The notes: a model not told the origin generated them from the sequence alone. Counted from the first letter of the stretch, positions 7,409 to 16,286 are shown. The stretch: DNA of 28,413 nt from Peptococcaceae bacterium UBA4997 (GCA_002398485.1 DGYV01000041.1:8717-37129); one strand, 5' to 3'. Translations and numbers: made by a program.

Positions 7409-7799
7409 AGCTGAAGCCATAATCGCCCCTGCTTATTCTTGCTTTTACCTGCCATTTATTGTATATGCTGCCTAAGGGAAAAATCATTTTAATACAAAGC
7501 CTATCAACCATTTTTTGTTTCTTAGGCTAACTCATAAGTATCCAAAGAAGCCTTATCATCAAAAACAAATATGAAATCTCTTCTATTAACAATAGTTGAA
7601 AAGTATAACCTAAAGTAATTTTTCCCTTAAAATAAAAAAGCCCTTTCTTACTCAACTGTACAAACAGGCAAGAGAGGGCTTTTATGGTTGCAGAACGTTA
7701 TAACATATTTTGCCTGCAATAATGTTTCATTATATTTATAAAAATTGACTTATATAATAAGGTCAAATGCTAATATGTTTATATCAAAAATACAAGTTA
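7409..7799. other. Intergenic region, no intact gene
   Basis: Between sodC and the 143-residue membrane protein gene. It holds the terminator at 7638-7681. On the minus strand, 7522-7596 reads a short gene-like peptide (RDFIFVFDDKASLDTYELA) without a start codon or ribosome site, possibly a scrap of a lost gene. Nothing else is recognisable. Confidence 0.4.
7638..7681 (+). terminator. Terminator downstream of sodC
   Basis: AAGCCCTTTCTT (7638-7649) pairs with AAGAGAGGGCTT (7670-7681) with one G-T wobble. A-rich DNA precedes and TTTTATGG follows, so it may work in both directions for the convergent genes. Confidence 0.7.
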
Positions 7800-8231
7800 T
7801 TATTTTAATACTTTTTTCCTAAAAAAAACACTTATAAAACGGGTCCCGCACGAAAATAATGCTATACCCAAACCCGTATAAAAAAATGCGATTACCCAAT
7901 CAGGAATTATATGGGCAGATCGCAGTGTAATGCCTCCGCTCATCATGATTATCATTATTATATAGGAAGGCTTATCAAAAAACTGCCAAAAAGGCATACA
8001 TTCCCTTGGGTTTTCCCGAATACGAATCGTATGCTTTTTTACAAGTTTAGAAAAAATCAACAGATAAAAAGCTAAAAACACAATCACCGCAAGTACGGAT
8101 AACCAAATGTTACCTGATAAATCTATCAGCAAAGGCAGCCCCAAAACAGTAACCATGGTACCTGCCGCAAGCCATACCACTCCTGCAATCAGCATAAGAT
8201 AATTTTTAGGTATAGAAAATTTATCTTTCAT
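7800..8231 (-). CDS. Uncharacterised four-helix membrane protein
   Basis: 143-residue protein with four hydrophobic segments: YLMLIAGVVWLAAGTMVTVL, WLSVLAVIVFLAFYLLIF, SYIIMIIMMSGGITLR and WVIAFFYTGLGIALFSCG. A conserved-looking cytosolic loop lies between helices 2 and 3 (RIRENPRECMPFWQFFDKPS). I have seen the pattern MSGGITLR...IPDW-IAFFYTGLG in unannotated Firmicute proteins but know no function. AGCAAGGGGT precedes the ATG. It lies 110 bases downstream of the PAP2-like gene on the same strand and may be co-transcribed with it. Confidence 0.75.
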   Translation of the reverse strand: MKDKFSIPKNYLMLIAGVVWLAAGTMVTVLGLPLLIDLSGNIWLSVLAVIVFLAFYLLIFSKLVKKHTIRIRENPRECMPFWQFFDKPSYIIMIIMMSGGITLRSAHIIPDWVIAFFYTGLGIALFSCGTRFISVFFRKKVLK

Positions 8232-8341
8232 TTTACATACCCCTTGCTAAAGTAATATATTATATTATGCAGCACCTGTTATATTTGTGATACTGAATAT
8301 ATAGCTTCCTACCTTAAATAAATGTTTATTGAATTTTTACA

Positions 8342-8926
8342 TCAAGCAGTTAAAATCCTGGCATCGGCAAGCAATACTGATATAAAAAATGCCAAAACAG
8401 CTATGCCGGATCCAAGTAAAAATTGCACTATCGTATGCCTTTTCATGGCTAAGCTTGAAAACAGGGAAAGTATAAAAACAGGTAATCCCCAAAAACCCGA
8501 CGGCCCAATAAAATACACAAGAATAGTTATTGGCCCGGCAATACCGCAAGCGTGTCCGCTGGCACGAAACTTAATAAGTTTATTAAATATAACAATGCCC
8601 ATACCTGAAAACAAATAAGTAAGATAGATTATCCAAACGGCTTTGGTTGCATCTGTACATATAGCCACAACAATACCCAATACATAACCAATAACCGCCA
8701 TAACTATTGCCAAATTCCGTTGGCCCTCCCTTCCCGCATTTTTATATTTGGGAATTACAGGCTGCAACGGATATGCTAGCATTGGCAAAACCGTAAGAAA
8801 AAGAACAGCAAAAACATATTGCATTATGCTGCCAAATAATACAGGCCTTAAGCAGTACATGATCGTCAACATTGCAAATGCCATTATTGGAACAATAGTT
8901 ATCACTCTAATGATTTTATTATACAA
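8342..8926 (-). CDS. Membrane protein, divergent PAP2-like
   Basis: 194-residue protein with about six hydrophobic segments. Two PAP2-type signatures are suggested: KFRASGHACG near residue 120-129, resembling the family's (P)SGH motif, and MKRHTIVQF near 160-168, resembling the R-x5-H-x3-D motif, but with Gln in place of the catalytic Asp. The K-x6-RP motif is not clear. It may be a divergent lipid phosphate phosphatase relative or have lost catalysis. Starts at TTG 8926, 11 bases after AAGGAG; no nearby ATG fits. It precedes the 143-residue membrane protein gene. Confidence 0.6.
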   Translation of the reverse strand: MYNKIIRVITIVPIMAFAMLTIMYCLRPVLFGSIMQYVFAVLFLTVLPMLAYPLQPVIPKYKNAGREGQRNLAIVMAVIGYVLGIVVAICTDATKAVWIIYLTYLFSGMGIVIFNKLIKFRASGHACGIAGPITILVYFIGPSGFWGLPVFILSLFSSLAMKRHTIVQFLLGSGIAVLAFFISVLLADARILTA

Positions 8927-9463
8927 AGTAACCTATTCTCCTTATCATTGTTTTGGGGATATAAAATTTACCCAAAACCATATTGGAAAACATTTTTATA
9001 TATAAAAAAGCAGTGGCATAGTTTTTATTTTATATTTTTATTTTGAAATAATCTATAAAATTTTATAAAGTTTTTATATAATTTCCATACCTTACTCATC
9101 ATTAAAGCAAACCTAAAGTTGATAATACTTGCTTGTTATCTTGAAAATTTATTACTTATAAAATATCAAACAAGCTTATATTTCGATAATAACACGGTAG
9201 CACCGTAATGTCAAAATAATACTTAAAAGCTGCACTTATAAAAAATAAAGGTTCGTTTTTCGGTATCGATTTTGGGAATCATCTTTTGTTAGCGTCAAAA
9301 GCTTTAGGCAGAGCAGCCATTACAATAACGCTGAACGATATGCCGCTTTGAAAAGTATCTGCTAAAAAGCCGTTAAACATACAGCCTTAAACAAACATTA
9401 TTTCCGTAAATGTAAAAAAACCATTTATCCAATCCGCAATAAACCAAGTTTTTTTAATTATTT
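8927..9463. other. 537-base AT-rich gap with possible gene scraps
   Basis: No intact gene. On the plus strand, 9247-9351 reads a 34-residue open stretch without start (FGIDFGNHLLLASKALGRAA then ITITLND) that faintly recalls a PP-loop/LarE N-terminus. On the minus strand the same area also reads plausibly (ADTFQSGISFSVIVMAALP), so neither can be claimed. A small hairpin ACGGT-AGC-ACCGT is at 9193-9205. Confidence 0.35.
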
Positions 9464-10834
9464 TTAAGGCTGCAGGGCAGTTTTATATTGTTGGTAAATA
9501 TCAGTAAGCTTTCCGTTAGCTAAAGCATCATATTCCTGCCAAGCCAAATAATAAGCATAGCCTGCATTTGATTTTGCCAGTTCGGCTTGCTTATAAACAA
9601 GCTCTGCTCCACGAAACTCCAAAGGAGAAATCAATCCCAGTGCCAATGAGGTTTGAGCATTTTTAAGTTTAGTTTTAGCATTGGCACAAGCCTGTATTTT
9701 TTGTTCATATGTATCACCGGTAAGCTTTATATTATCAATCTTTTTCTTAACCTCATTAGCCAAATCCTGTTCGGCATCTATTATAGCAAGCTCTTTTAAA
9801 TCGATACAATATTCCAAGGCTTGTTTTTTATTGCTATCTTTTACTTTCATACTGCCTATCTGCCTGCGGTAATTTTTTATGTCCCGCTCCAAGGCTTGAA
9901 TAGCATAACTTTTATCCGTTATTTCACTTACCAGCTTACTGTTGTATACAGGCACCTCGTCAATAATACCTTCCCCAACCACATATTCGGCAAGCTGCAA
10001 TTCCTGATCCAGTGGGTGCCCAATCAAATTATTTATTTGTCTTTTTATCATCTTAAGGCCGTTTTGAGCTTCTTGCAATTGGAGAGCAGTTTGAGCGGCT
10101 TCCTGTTTTTTAGTTTCCAATTCGGTAATTGTAGTATAACCTATACTCATTTTTACCTGTTCCACCTCATAAAGTTTAAGCTGGAATTGGTGCTTTTCAG
10201 TTAAAAGATCAATGGACTTTTCCAGCTCCTTAGTTTTAGTAAATAACAAGCCGCAAACCATGCGTATTTGATTATCAACATCCTGTGAGCTTTTTTCCAG
10301 GTCATCCGCCTGTGCATCATAATCCAGGTATTGGCCATTTAAATCATCATAGGCAGAATCCAAAATACCGCCAACACTTTGCGCAGATAAACCTGTTAGG
10401 GATACATTGGTGGTGAGCTGCTGCTTTTCAAATTCCAAAAGCATTTTTTGGGCCTCCAAGCCTCTATCTGCCGCTAAAGCAGGATCAGCAGCCATGGCAG
10501 TATTCAGCTTACTCAAAGCCGCATCTATTTGTGCAAGGGCGGCATTGGTTTTAGCGGCTGCAGAACTGTAAGTATTATTCAGCGTATTTGTACCTGAATT
10601 GAGCGTATTCATACCATTTTTTAATGCCTTCTTGCTTTGCTCCAATAAATCCAAACCTGTATTTATTTTATCGCTGATACGGTTTTGTTTTACAGCCATT
10701 TGTTGAATTTGGCTAAGCGTATAATAAGAAGCTGTAGGGTCGGTATTATCATCACTTGCCCAAGCAGGAACAGCCATAAGCAAAATAAAACTGAATGTCA
10801 GCAGTAATGTCATAGGTGTTTTTATGATTTTCAT
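9464..10834 (-). CDS. TolC-family efflux protein
   Basis: 456-residue exported protein. A signal peptide at 1-26 (LLLTFSFILLMAVPAWA, cut likely after AWA) is followed by almost continuous alpha-helical coiled coil: SLTQ-like opening YTLSQIQQMAVKQNRI, long Ala/Leu/Gln/Lys heptads, and two repeats of similar layout (about 45-230 and 260-456), as in the TolC/outer-membrane efflux family. The repeat-end sentences KTKELEKSIDLLTEK and ANAKTKLKNAQTSLALGLIS (as in TolC's repeated LGLIS/xxLxGxxS turn) support this. Last gene of the operon, 38 bases after the second ABC-2 permease. Start at 10834 (ATG) follows AAAGGAAG; the TTG at 10852 would overlap it. In a monoderm the protein would act at the cell surface rather than as an outer-membrane channel. 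Confidence 0.8.
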   Translation of the reverse strand: MKIIKTPMTLLLTFSFILLMAVPAWASDDNTDPTASYYTLSQIQQMAVKQNRISDKINTGLDLLEQSKKALKNGMNTLNSGTNTLNNTYSSAAAKTNAALAQIDAALSKLNTAMAADPALAADRGLEAQKMLLEFEKQQLTTNVSLTGLSAQSVGGILDSAYDDLNGQYLDYDAQADDLEKSSQDVDNQIRMVCGLLFTKTKELEKSIDLLTEKHQFQLKLYEVEQVKMSIGYTTITELETKKQEAAQTALQLQEAQNGLKMIKRQINNLIGHPLDQELQLAEYVVGEGIIDEVPVYNSKLVSEITDKSYAIQALERDIKNYRRQIGSMKVKDSNKKQALEYCIDLKELAIIDAEQDLANEVKKKIDNIKLTGDTYEQKIQACANAKTKLKNAQTSLALGLISPLEFRGAELVYKQAELAKSNAGYAYYLAWQEYDALANGKLTDIYQQYKTALQP

Positions 10835-10872
10835 CAATATACTTCCTTTCAAATACTTTTTCGGTTAAGCCT

Positions 10873-12048
10873 TTACTTATTTTCCTGATAACAGGCTTTG
10901 ATTCTTTTTGATTTCAACCAATATATTAAGGTTGCTAAAACCAATGCAACTAAAGTAATCGCCGCCATTATCATCATATTCTGCCGTAAACTATCAAAGC
11001 CACAGCCTACCAAAGCTATATTCCTTACAGAAGTGGCAAAGTAGGTAAGCGGAAAAACCAAACCGAATATTTTATAAAAACCCGTCATGGCTATCTTGGG
11101 CCACATATAACCACCCATCAGCAAAGCAGGCGCGGTTAAGGTAATGGAAACCGAGGTAGCCCAAACTATAGTGGGAGCAAAAGCGGATACAAAGGCTCCC
11201 ACGCTTGCCACACAAACAATAAATATAAAACTGAATACGAACCATACCCACCAGCTGCCCAGCATAGGAGTAGCAAAGCCATATATACCTATCATATAGC
11301 AGGCAGTCCAGCTTAGCATAGCCAAGATGATATAAGGGCATATTTTGGCAACTACAGTACAAAAGGCCGAGCGTTCCAGCTCAAAAACCTCTGCCCAAGT
11401 ATCATCTGTTTTTTCCCTGATTATGCTGGCCGCTGTAAAATAGAACAATACTTGGTATACGGCCACCACTATCAAACCGATTATCAAAAAATGGCTGATA
11501 TTGCTGGTAGGATTATACCACGGGCGAATGCTGAAGCTTATAGGCATTACCTGCCCTAAAGCTTTATCCACGGTATCTCCCCCGGCAACCAAATTTTTTA
11601 CCGCTATTTGCGTGGAAACAGTGCTGATGATTTCCGAACCCTTTACCATCATGGTAGCCCCTATACCTAAATTGGATGCATTAGCACCTATGAGCACCTC
11701 TGCTCCCTCGCTTCTTTTCAACTTCCGGGCAAATTCAGGCGGTATTACCAATACACCATCCAGCTCACCCTTAATGAAAGCTTCCTTGATGGCATTTTCC
11801 GTAGGATAATAACCCCGTACATCAAAAATACTGGATTGATCAAAACTATTGATCAACTCCCTGCTGGCACTGCTATGGCTGTAATCCACTATACCTAAGC
11901 GCAGATGGTCAAAGGTTTGGTTGCTGAAAGTAAAGCCTATAATAAGAGTAGTAATTATAGGTACTATAAAGAACAACACCAAAGTACGGGGGTTAGCTTT
12001 TATATACCTGCACTCTCTCATAAATATTTTGTTAAAAGACTCTAACAT
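10873..12048 (-). CDS. ABC-2 type permease, second copy
   Basis: 391-residue permease of the ABC2_membrane_3 (YhhJ/YbhR-like) type. One N-terminal membrane segment (TLVLFFIVPIITTLIIG), a large extracytoplasmic domain at about 40-175 (DQSSIFDVRGYYPTENA, GELDGVLVIPPEF), then five hydrophobic segments to the end, with MRPW/IRPWYNPT before the second one as in this family. It starts at ATG 12048 inside the last 7 bases of the first permease gene, behind AAGGGGGG, so translation is coupled. Paralogous to the first permease over its whole length; the two likely form a heterodimer. Neither carries a nucleotide-binding domain. Confidence 0.87.
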   Translation of the reverse strand: MLESFNKIFMRECRYIKANPRTLVLFFIVPIITTLIIGFTFSNQTFDHLRLGIVDYSHSSASRELINSFDQSSIFDVRGYYPTENAIKEAFIKGELDGVLVIPPEFARKLKRSEGAEVLIGANASNLGIGATMMVKGSEIISTVSTQIAVKNLVAGGDTVDKALGQVMPISFSIRPWYNPTSNISHFLIIGLIVVAVYQVLFYFTAASIIREKTDDTWAEVFELERSAFCTVVAKICPYIILAMLSWTACYMIGIYGFATPMLGSWWVWFVFSFIFIVCVASVGAFVSAFAPTIVWATSVSITLTAPALLMGGYMWPKIAMTGFYKIFGLVFPLTYFATSVRNIALVGCGFDSLRQNMMIMAAITLVALVLATLIYWLKSKRIKACYQENK

Positions 12049-13214
12049 GTGGCTTTGCCCCCCTTCTTTTTGCTTTGCCAAACAAAGAGGAGCAAGCCGA
12101 TAACCGTAGCGGCTACCGCCATGGCAGATAAGATGAGCAGATCCTGCTTGATATAGCTGAAACCATGGCCCAATAAAGCTATATCCCTGGTATGCTGGGC
12201 TATATGGGTAATAGGTACTACCTGCGAAAGCTTTACCAAAAAATCAGGCATCAAGCTATGCGGCCAAGCATAACCGGAAATCAAATAACAAGGGTAAGTC
12301 AAAAGCATGGTCCAATGCATGGCATTGATTTGGTTTTTGCATAAAAGCCCTATACACATACCTATACCTAAAGAAGCGATTATAAAAGGTATGCCCAAAG
12401 CTATAATATCCCCAGGTTTGCCCCGCATGGGAATGGCATATACCTTAAAGGTTATATAATATACCGAAACCATTATTATAAGAGCTATCACCCAATAAAA
12501 CAGCAGTTTACCCAAACCTGCCAACACGCTGTTAGAGGCACAGCTTACCAGTTCGGGTAAAGTTTTTTGTTCCTTTTCCTTGGCAAAACTTGTGGCAGCG
12601 GCCAATATCATCAACTGCTGCAAGGCTATAGCCACTACACCCAAAAAAAAGTAATTCAAATAACTGTATTGGGAATTGAACCATGGTCGCATTACACCCG
12701 TTATAGGCATTATCTTGTTTTTTGCCATATCCACAGTAGCACCTTTTGCTATAAGACCTGCCGCGGAAAGCCTTACTGAACAATTTTGAATTATCTCCAT
12801 AGCCCCCGCGATAGAAGTGTTATTGATAATACTGTTTACGGCATTTATGCCAATCAGCACATTGGTATTCTTGCCCCTGTTCAAGTTATAAGTAAAATCC
12901 TTAGGTATAAGCAGGATCACATCCACCTTATCCTGTTCTATCATTTTTACTGCTTCGGCTTCGCTTTCCAAGTAATATTCAACATCAAAACGCATGGATT
13001 CATCAAAGCTGCGGCTGATATAACGGCTTACTTGTGTATTGGCTTGGTCTACCACCGCTACACGAATACCTATCACCATATGATTTATAAATAAAAAACC
13101 AAATAAAAAAGTAACTATAAAAGGCACCACTAAAAAAAACATGAATGCCCGCGGGTCATGTAAAATCATTTTAGCTTCCCTTATACCAATACGCCACATT
13201 TTCCTAATGGACAT
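12042..13214 (-). CDS. ABC-2 type permease, first copy
   Basis: 390-residue ABC2_membrane_3 permease. N-terminal anchor FMFFLVVPFIVTFLFGF, an extracytoplasmic domain at about 45-180 (ESEAEAVKMIEQDKVDVILL, PKDFTYNLNRGKN), the marker GVMRPWFNSQYSY near 190, then five C-terminal membrane segments and a basic tail. The ATG at 13214 shares a base with the stop of the upstream membrane-fusion gene (TAATG), so the proteins are coupled. Together with the second permease, the fusion protein and TolC it resembles E. coli YhiI-RbbA-YhhJ or YbhGFSR systems, except that no ATPase gene is present. Confidence 0.88.
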   Translation of the reverse strand: MSIRKMWRIGIREAKMILHDPRAFMFFLVVPFIVTFLFGFLFINHMVIGIRVAVVDQANTQVSRYISRSFDESMRFDVEYYLESEAEAVKMIEQDKVDVILLIPKDFTYNLNRGKNTNVLIGINAVNSIINNTSIAGAMEIIQNCSVRLSAAGLIAKGATVDMAKNKIMPITGVMRPWFNSQYSYLNYFFLGVVAIALQQLMILAAATSFAKEKEQKTLPELVSCASNSVLAGLGKLLFYWVIALIIMVSVYYITFKVYAIPMRGKPGDIIALGIPFIIASLGIGMCIGLLCKNQINAMHWTMLLTYPCYLISGYAWPHSLMPDFLVKLSQVVPITHIAQHTRDIALLGHGFSYIKQDLLILSAMAVAATVIGLLLFVWQSKKKGGKATC

Positions 13215-14224
13215 TATTGCACCTCAGCTTCGGATACCACAGGCTCAAGTATCACGTTGGTGAGCATACCGGGATAAAGCAAGTTATCATCAAGGGGAAT
13301 AGCTATTTTAACCTCATAAGTAACTATATCTTGGTCATTCAATTCATTGGTGGATTTTTTGGTAGCAAAATCCGGCGTTTTGCTTACATTTAAAATAGTA
13401 CCCGTGAATTTTTGATCAGGATAAGCTTTGGCGGTAAGCAATAAATTTTGCCCCGCAGCCAATTTTCCTATATGTAACTCATCCACATTCACCAGCACCC
13501 ATCTTTCCGAATAATCGGTTATGGTAACTACAGGCGTGCCGCTTGCTATCAACTCTCCCACCTCACTGGAAAGCATAGTTACAATACCGTCTGTGGGTGC
13601 TACCACTTTTGTAGCGTCCAAATTCAAATCCACTTCAGCCAATACAGCCTTAGCCGCTTCATATTGAGCTTCCAAAGCTTCTATATCTTCGCTTCTGGCC
13701 CCATTCAAGGCTGTGTTATATTGTTCCCCAGCCATGTAGGCATCCAGCTTAGCAGCCTCTAATTGTGTAGTAAGCTTATCTAGATTATCCTCAGAAAGCC
13801 CGCCCGTATCATACATTATCAGCATTTTATCATATTCTTTTTGCAAAAGATCCACATTTAGCTGGGCCTTATCGGCCAAAGCCTTAGCTGATCTTATTGT
13901 TTCATCAGTGGCACCGTTTTCAGCTTTATCCAATTGGGCTTTAGCTGCTTTTACACTGGCTGCCGCTTGTAATTTTTTTACTTTCAAGTCCCTGTCATCT
14001 GTAGTAAAAAGCAGTGTTCCTGCCTTTACTTCCTGCCCTTCCTTCACATATATGTTAATTATTTTACCCGGTATTTTAGCCCTAATATCAACTTCCTTAC
14101 ATTCAACTATGCCTGTGCTGCTATAACTTGTATCTAAAACGGCAGCTTCGCCGGCAGAACAACCTGATAATAAGGTCATAATACCAAACATCACAATCAA
14201 TCCAAAAAACCTTTTACTTCTCAT
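13214..14224 (-). CDS. Lipoprotein membrane-fusion protein (HlyD/YbhG family)
   Basis: 336-residue periplasmic adaptor. A type II signal with lipobox LLSGC (lipidated Cys near residue 22), then a beta-hairpin/lipoyl half (KIPGKIINIYVKEGQEVKAG, about 50-70), a coiled-coil hairpin (about 80-190, Ala/Lys/Glu rich, AKAQLDKAENGATDE), the second lipoyl half (VVAPTDGIVTMLSSEVGELI, about 205-225), and a beta-barrel (about 230-320, GQNLLLTAKAYPDQKFTG). Order and length match YbhG/YhiI adaptors that join ABC exporters to TolC. First gene of the operon, facing the tetR-type gene across a 219-base promoter region. Confidence 0.9.
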   Translation of the reverse strand: MRSKRFFGLIVMFGIMTLLSGCSAGEAAVLDTSYSSTGIVECKEVDIRAKIPGKIINIYVKEGQEVKAGTLLFTTDDRDLKVKKLQAAASVKAAKAQLDKAENGATDETIRSAKALADKAQLNVDLLQKEYDKMLIMYDTGGLSEDNLDKLTTQLEAAKLDAYMAGEQYNTALNGARSEDIEALEAQYEAAKAVLAEVDLNLDATKVVAPTDGIVTMLSSEVGELIASGTPVVTITDYSERWVLVNVDELHIGKLAAGQNLLLTAKAYPDQKFTGTILNVSKTPDFATKKSTNELNDQDIVTYEVKIAIPLDDNLLYPGMLTNVILEPVVSEAEVQ

Positions 14225-14262
14225 TTAAAATTTGCCCCTCCTCTTTAATTTACTACCTATAT

Positions 14263-14290
14263 ACTATACTGGCTTTTGTTTATTTTGTAA
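14263..14290 (-). promoter_or_regulatory. Candidate promoter of the efflux operon
   Basis: Reading the minus strand: TTACAA (14290-14285), 16-base spacer, TATAGT (14268-14263), about 40 bases before the adaptor gene. It lies in the divergent intergenic region where the TetR-type regulator would be expected to bind. Confidence 0.4.
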
Positions 14291-14381
14291 TTAAGCAAAT
14301 CCAGCATGTGCCTAAAAACTGTGCAATTGTTCAATTATGTTGAAAAACCTATTTAAAGCGGCTTAGCGCAATAAAAGCATA

Positions 14382-14410
14382 TTGCAAAAGGCGGTACCTT
14401 ATTATATTAT
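14382..14410 (+). promoter_or_regulatory. Promoter of the TetR-family gene
   Basis: TTGCAA (14382-14387), 17-base spacer, TATTAT (14405-14410), about 34 bases before the ATG at 14444. Confidence 0.55.
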
Positions 14411-14443
14411 GAAATAAATAAAAACATAAAAGGGGCGTATAAA

Positions 14444-14992
14444 ATGCCGAATGCGGAAATAACTAAAAATGCTTTAGCAACAGCCATGAAGGAATTGATG
14501 CAGCATAAACCCTTCGATAAAATATCCGTAAGCGATATAACAAAAAAATGCGGTGTTAACCGCAATACTTTTTATTATCATTTTCAGGATAAATATGAAC
14601 TGGTAAACTGGATATTTTATACAGATACCGCTCCTTATATAAACACTGTAAAATATAATGATAACTGGACAGACGGCATTTTGAACATTTGTTTATATAT
14701 AGAGGCGAACAAAAAGTTTTATATAAATGCTCTTAACCATATGGGTCAAAATTCCTTAAGCGAATATCTATTAACGTTTATCAAAAAGATCATTTTGGAA
14801 TTTATTGAAGACTTGCCCAAGAAAAATATCACAGACCCAGAAGAAATAAATTTTATTATTAATTTCTATGCCTCTGCTTTTGTTGGTTTGATCATCTTAT
14901 GGGCAAAGGGCGGCTTGCAGGAAAACCCCAAAACTCATGTAAAACATATTGAAGACCTTATCCATAAAGGCCTTTTAAGCGCGCTGCAATAA
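14444..14992 (+). CDS. TetR/AcrR-family transcriptional regulator (DhaS-like)
   Basis: 182-residue regulator. N-terminal helix-turn-helix at about 5-55: ITKNALATAMKELMQHKPFD, then KISVSDITKKCGVNRNTFYY with the recognition helix NRNTFYYHFQDK, the standard TetR end. This N-terminus resembles the DhaS-like subgroup. The C-terminal half (60-182) is an all-alpha ligand/dimer domain ending in ...GLIILWAKGG, without known ligand residues. It is divergent from the efflux operon, so by the usual arrangement it represses that operon and is released by an exported compound; this is inference. AAGGGGCG precedes the start. Confidence 0.88.
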   Translation: MPNAEITKNALATAMKELMQHKPFDKISVSDITKKCGVNRNTFYYHFQDKYELVNWIFYTDTAPYINTVKYNDNWTDGILNICLYIEANKKFYINALNHMGQNSLSEYLLTFIKKIILEFIEDLPKKNITDPEEINFIINFYASAFVGLIILWAKGGLQENPKTHVKHIEDLIHKGLLSALQ

Positions 14993-15010
14993 TAAGCTAT
15001 ATAAAAAACA

Positions 15011-15043
15011 AAGCCTGCCTTAAGGGTATACCTACAGCAGGTT
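15011..15043 (+). terminator. Weak terminator after the TetR-family gene
   Basis: AAGCCTGC pairs with GCAGGTT (one G-T wobble), followed by TTAAAATTTCTT on the plus strand, 19 bases after the stop. Confidence 0.4.
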
Positions 15044-15126
15044 AAAATTTCTTATTTATTGTTTTTTCTAATATTAATTTAAAATTTAATCCTACAATAG
15101 ACAACTTAGCACATCTTATACTTCTT

Positions 15127-15270
15127 TTACATCTTCAAGATTTTTACAGAGTTATCATTAACAATGAATTTAACTGCTGATTCAGCAGCCATAGCGGGCT
15201 CAATAGTTGCAGAAACCATTAAACCAACTAAAAGCACCGAGGTTGTAAATTTAATTAATTTATTTTTCAT
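15127..15270 (-). CDS. 47-residue secreted peptide, possibly a truncated gene
   Basis: Starts at ATG 15270 behind a good AAAGGAG ribosome site. Residues 1-27 are a clear signal peptide (MKNKLIKFTTSVLLVGLMVS... ending PAMAAES, cut likely after AMA). The mature part is only about 20 residues (AVKFIVNDNSVKILKM) and recalls the first strand of copper-amine-oxidase-N-like surface domains, so this may be the stump of a longer surface protein. No homologous reading follows the stop. The frame is open upstream to 15312 but that part lacks a ribosome site. Confidence 0.5.
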   Translation of the reverse strand: MKNKLIKFTTSVLLVGLMVSATIEPAMAAESAVKFIVNDNSVKILKM

Positions 15271-15358
15271 TTTTTCTCCTTTCTCAAAATTTTTACACAT
15301 TAAGCGTAACATACGCGTGTCAAATCCAAGACAAAATCAAATAAAATTTGTGTAAATT

Positions 15359-15401
15359 CTAAAAGGCCTAACTCCTATACTATAGGAATTAGGCCTTTTA
15401 G
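15359..15401. terminator. Bidirectional terminator
   Basis: CTAAAAGGCCTAACTCCTAT (15359-15378) and its near-perfect complement (15382-15401), one mismatch, 3-base loop. It carries A/T runs on both arms. It lies downstream of the broken lipoprotein gene and upstream of the small peptide gene on the minus strand. Confidence 0.8.
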
Positions 15402-15520
15402 TATCATATTTTTAGTTTTTCATCTATCTTTGTGCAGTTGCAATGGCAGCTAATGTTTGATAAATTACTAAAAAAACCTTACTCTGTTTCATTACTTTTG
15501 TATAGTTCAGGATAATCTGC

Positions 15521-16260
15521 CTAATTCAGTTCAGGGAAACCCAATTCTACACCGCCATATTGAGTAAAGGTAATTGTATAGCTTTGATCCCTAGTCATAG
15601 CACTTCTGTCTGCGTTGACCGTACAAAAATGGCCGGTAACCTGCTTAATTCGACCATGCTGATCCAAAAGTACGGTTTACATCGGTGGCTTTCTATAAAA
15701 ACTGAATTCACCATAGCTGTATTCCTCGGCAGTCATGGGAAAACGATATGTATAATATTTTTCACTATCTAATTCAAAGGTAAACAGACGTCCATCAAGG
15801 TTATCTTGTACACTCTCCTTGGTGATAACGTTTTTAGGAAAATAGATGATCCCCTCGGTTGCAAGGTTTCAGGGAAAGTCATCTGCGTACTTTTTTCCAT
15901 ACTTTTGCTCCGGGTTAGTCATGCTCTGTTCATATAGTTAACCATCACGAAAATACCATTTTGTTATATAAGCTTGTGCCTCCTTATTATCCTTTACAAC
16001 AGAATCTACAATAGCCATAACTTTATTATCTTTATAGATTACTTTCCAAGTTAACGTTTCAGTCATGTGTGTTTCATCCACCGAGTCAATCAGATTCATT
16101 AAAGTGGTCAAGAAGGATTTGTTTTCCACAATAAAAGAATCCGCTTCTTTTAACTGCTGATAGGCCTGCAGGTATTGCTGATGGGGTTGCTCATTGGCGC
16201 AGGCGGTAAAGAAGAGTAAAGCAAAACCTAAGCAAGCAAGTAGCAATACTATTTTTTCAT
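15521..16260 (-). pseudogene. Broken lipoprotein gene (frameshift plus three stops)
   Basis: From ATG 16258-16260 (with GGGAG upstream) the start is followed by six A's; a seventh would give MKKIVLLLACLGFALLFFTAC, a textbook lipoprotein signal. One base is therefore missing right after the start. The downstream frame runs 240 codons with gene-like composition, broken by TAA (15940-15938), TGA (15871-15869) and TAA (15679-15677), ending at TAG 15521. Readable segments include NPEQKYGKKYADDFP, ATEGIIYFPKNVITKES, YYTYRFPMTAEEYSYGEFSF and QSYTITFTQYGGVELGFPEL. It is a solute-facing lipoprotein-like protein of unknown function, reminiscent of clostridial DUF6612-like lipoproteins. All lesions lie in one frame, so recent inactivation is likely. 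Confidence 0.8.
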
Positions 16261-16286
16261 TGCTATCTCCCTATCTAAAATAAACT

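Noticed and set aside
7522..7596. Short gene-like peptide on the minus strand that faintly recalls a Dabb-domain segment
   Set aside because: No start codon or ribosome site and too short to assign.
9247..9351. Possible PP-loop/LarE fragment on the plus strand
   Set aside because: Only 34 residues without a start, and the opposite strand reads equally gene-like; not decidable by eye.
15869..15871. In-frame TGA of the broken lipoprotein gene as a possible Sec codon
   Set aside because: The frame also has two TAA stops and a start-proximal frameshift, no clear SECIS hairpin follows, and the residue is not in a redox motif.
16250..16260. Poly-A tract after the lipoprotein start as a phase-variation switch
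   Set aside because: Only six A's, and the three later stop codons prevent a functional product even if the frame is restored.
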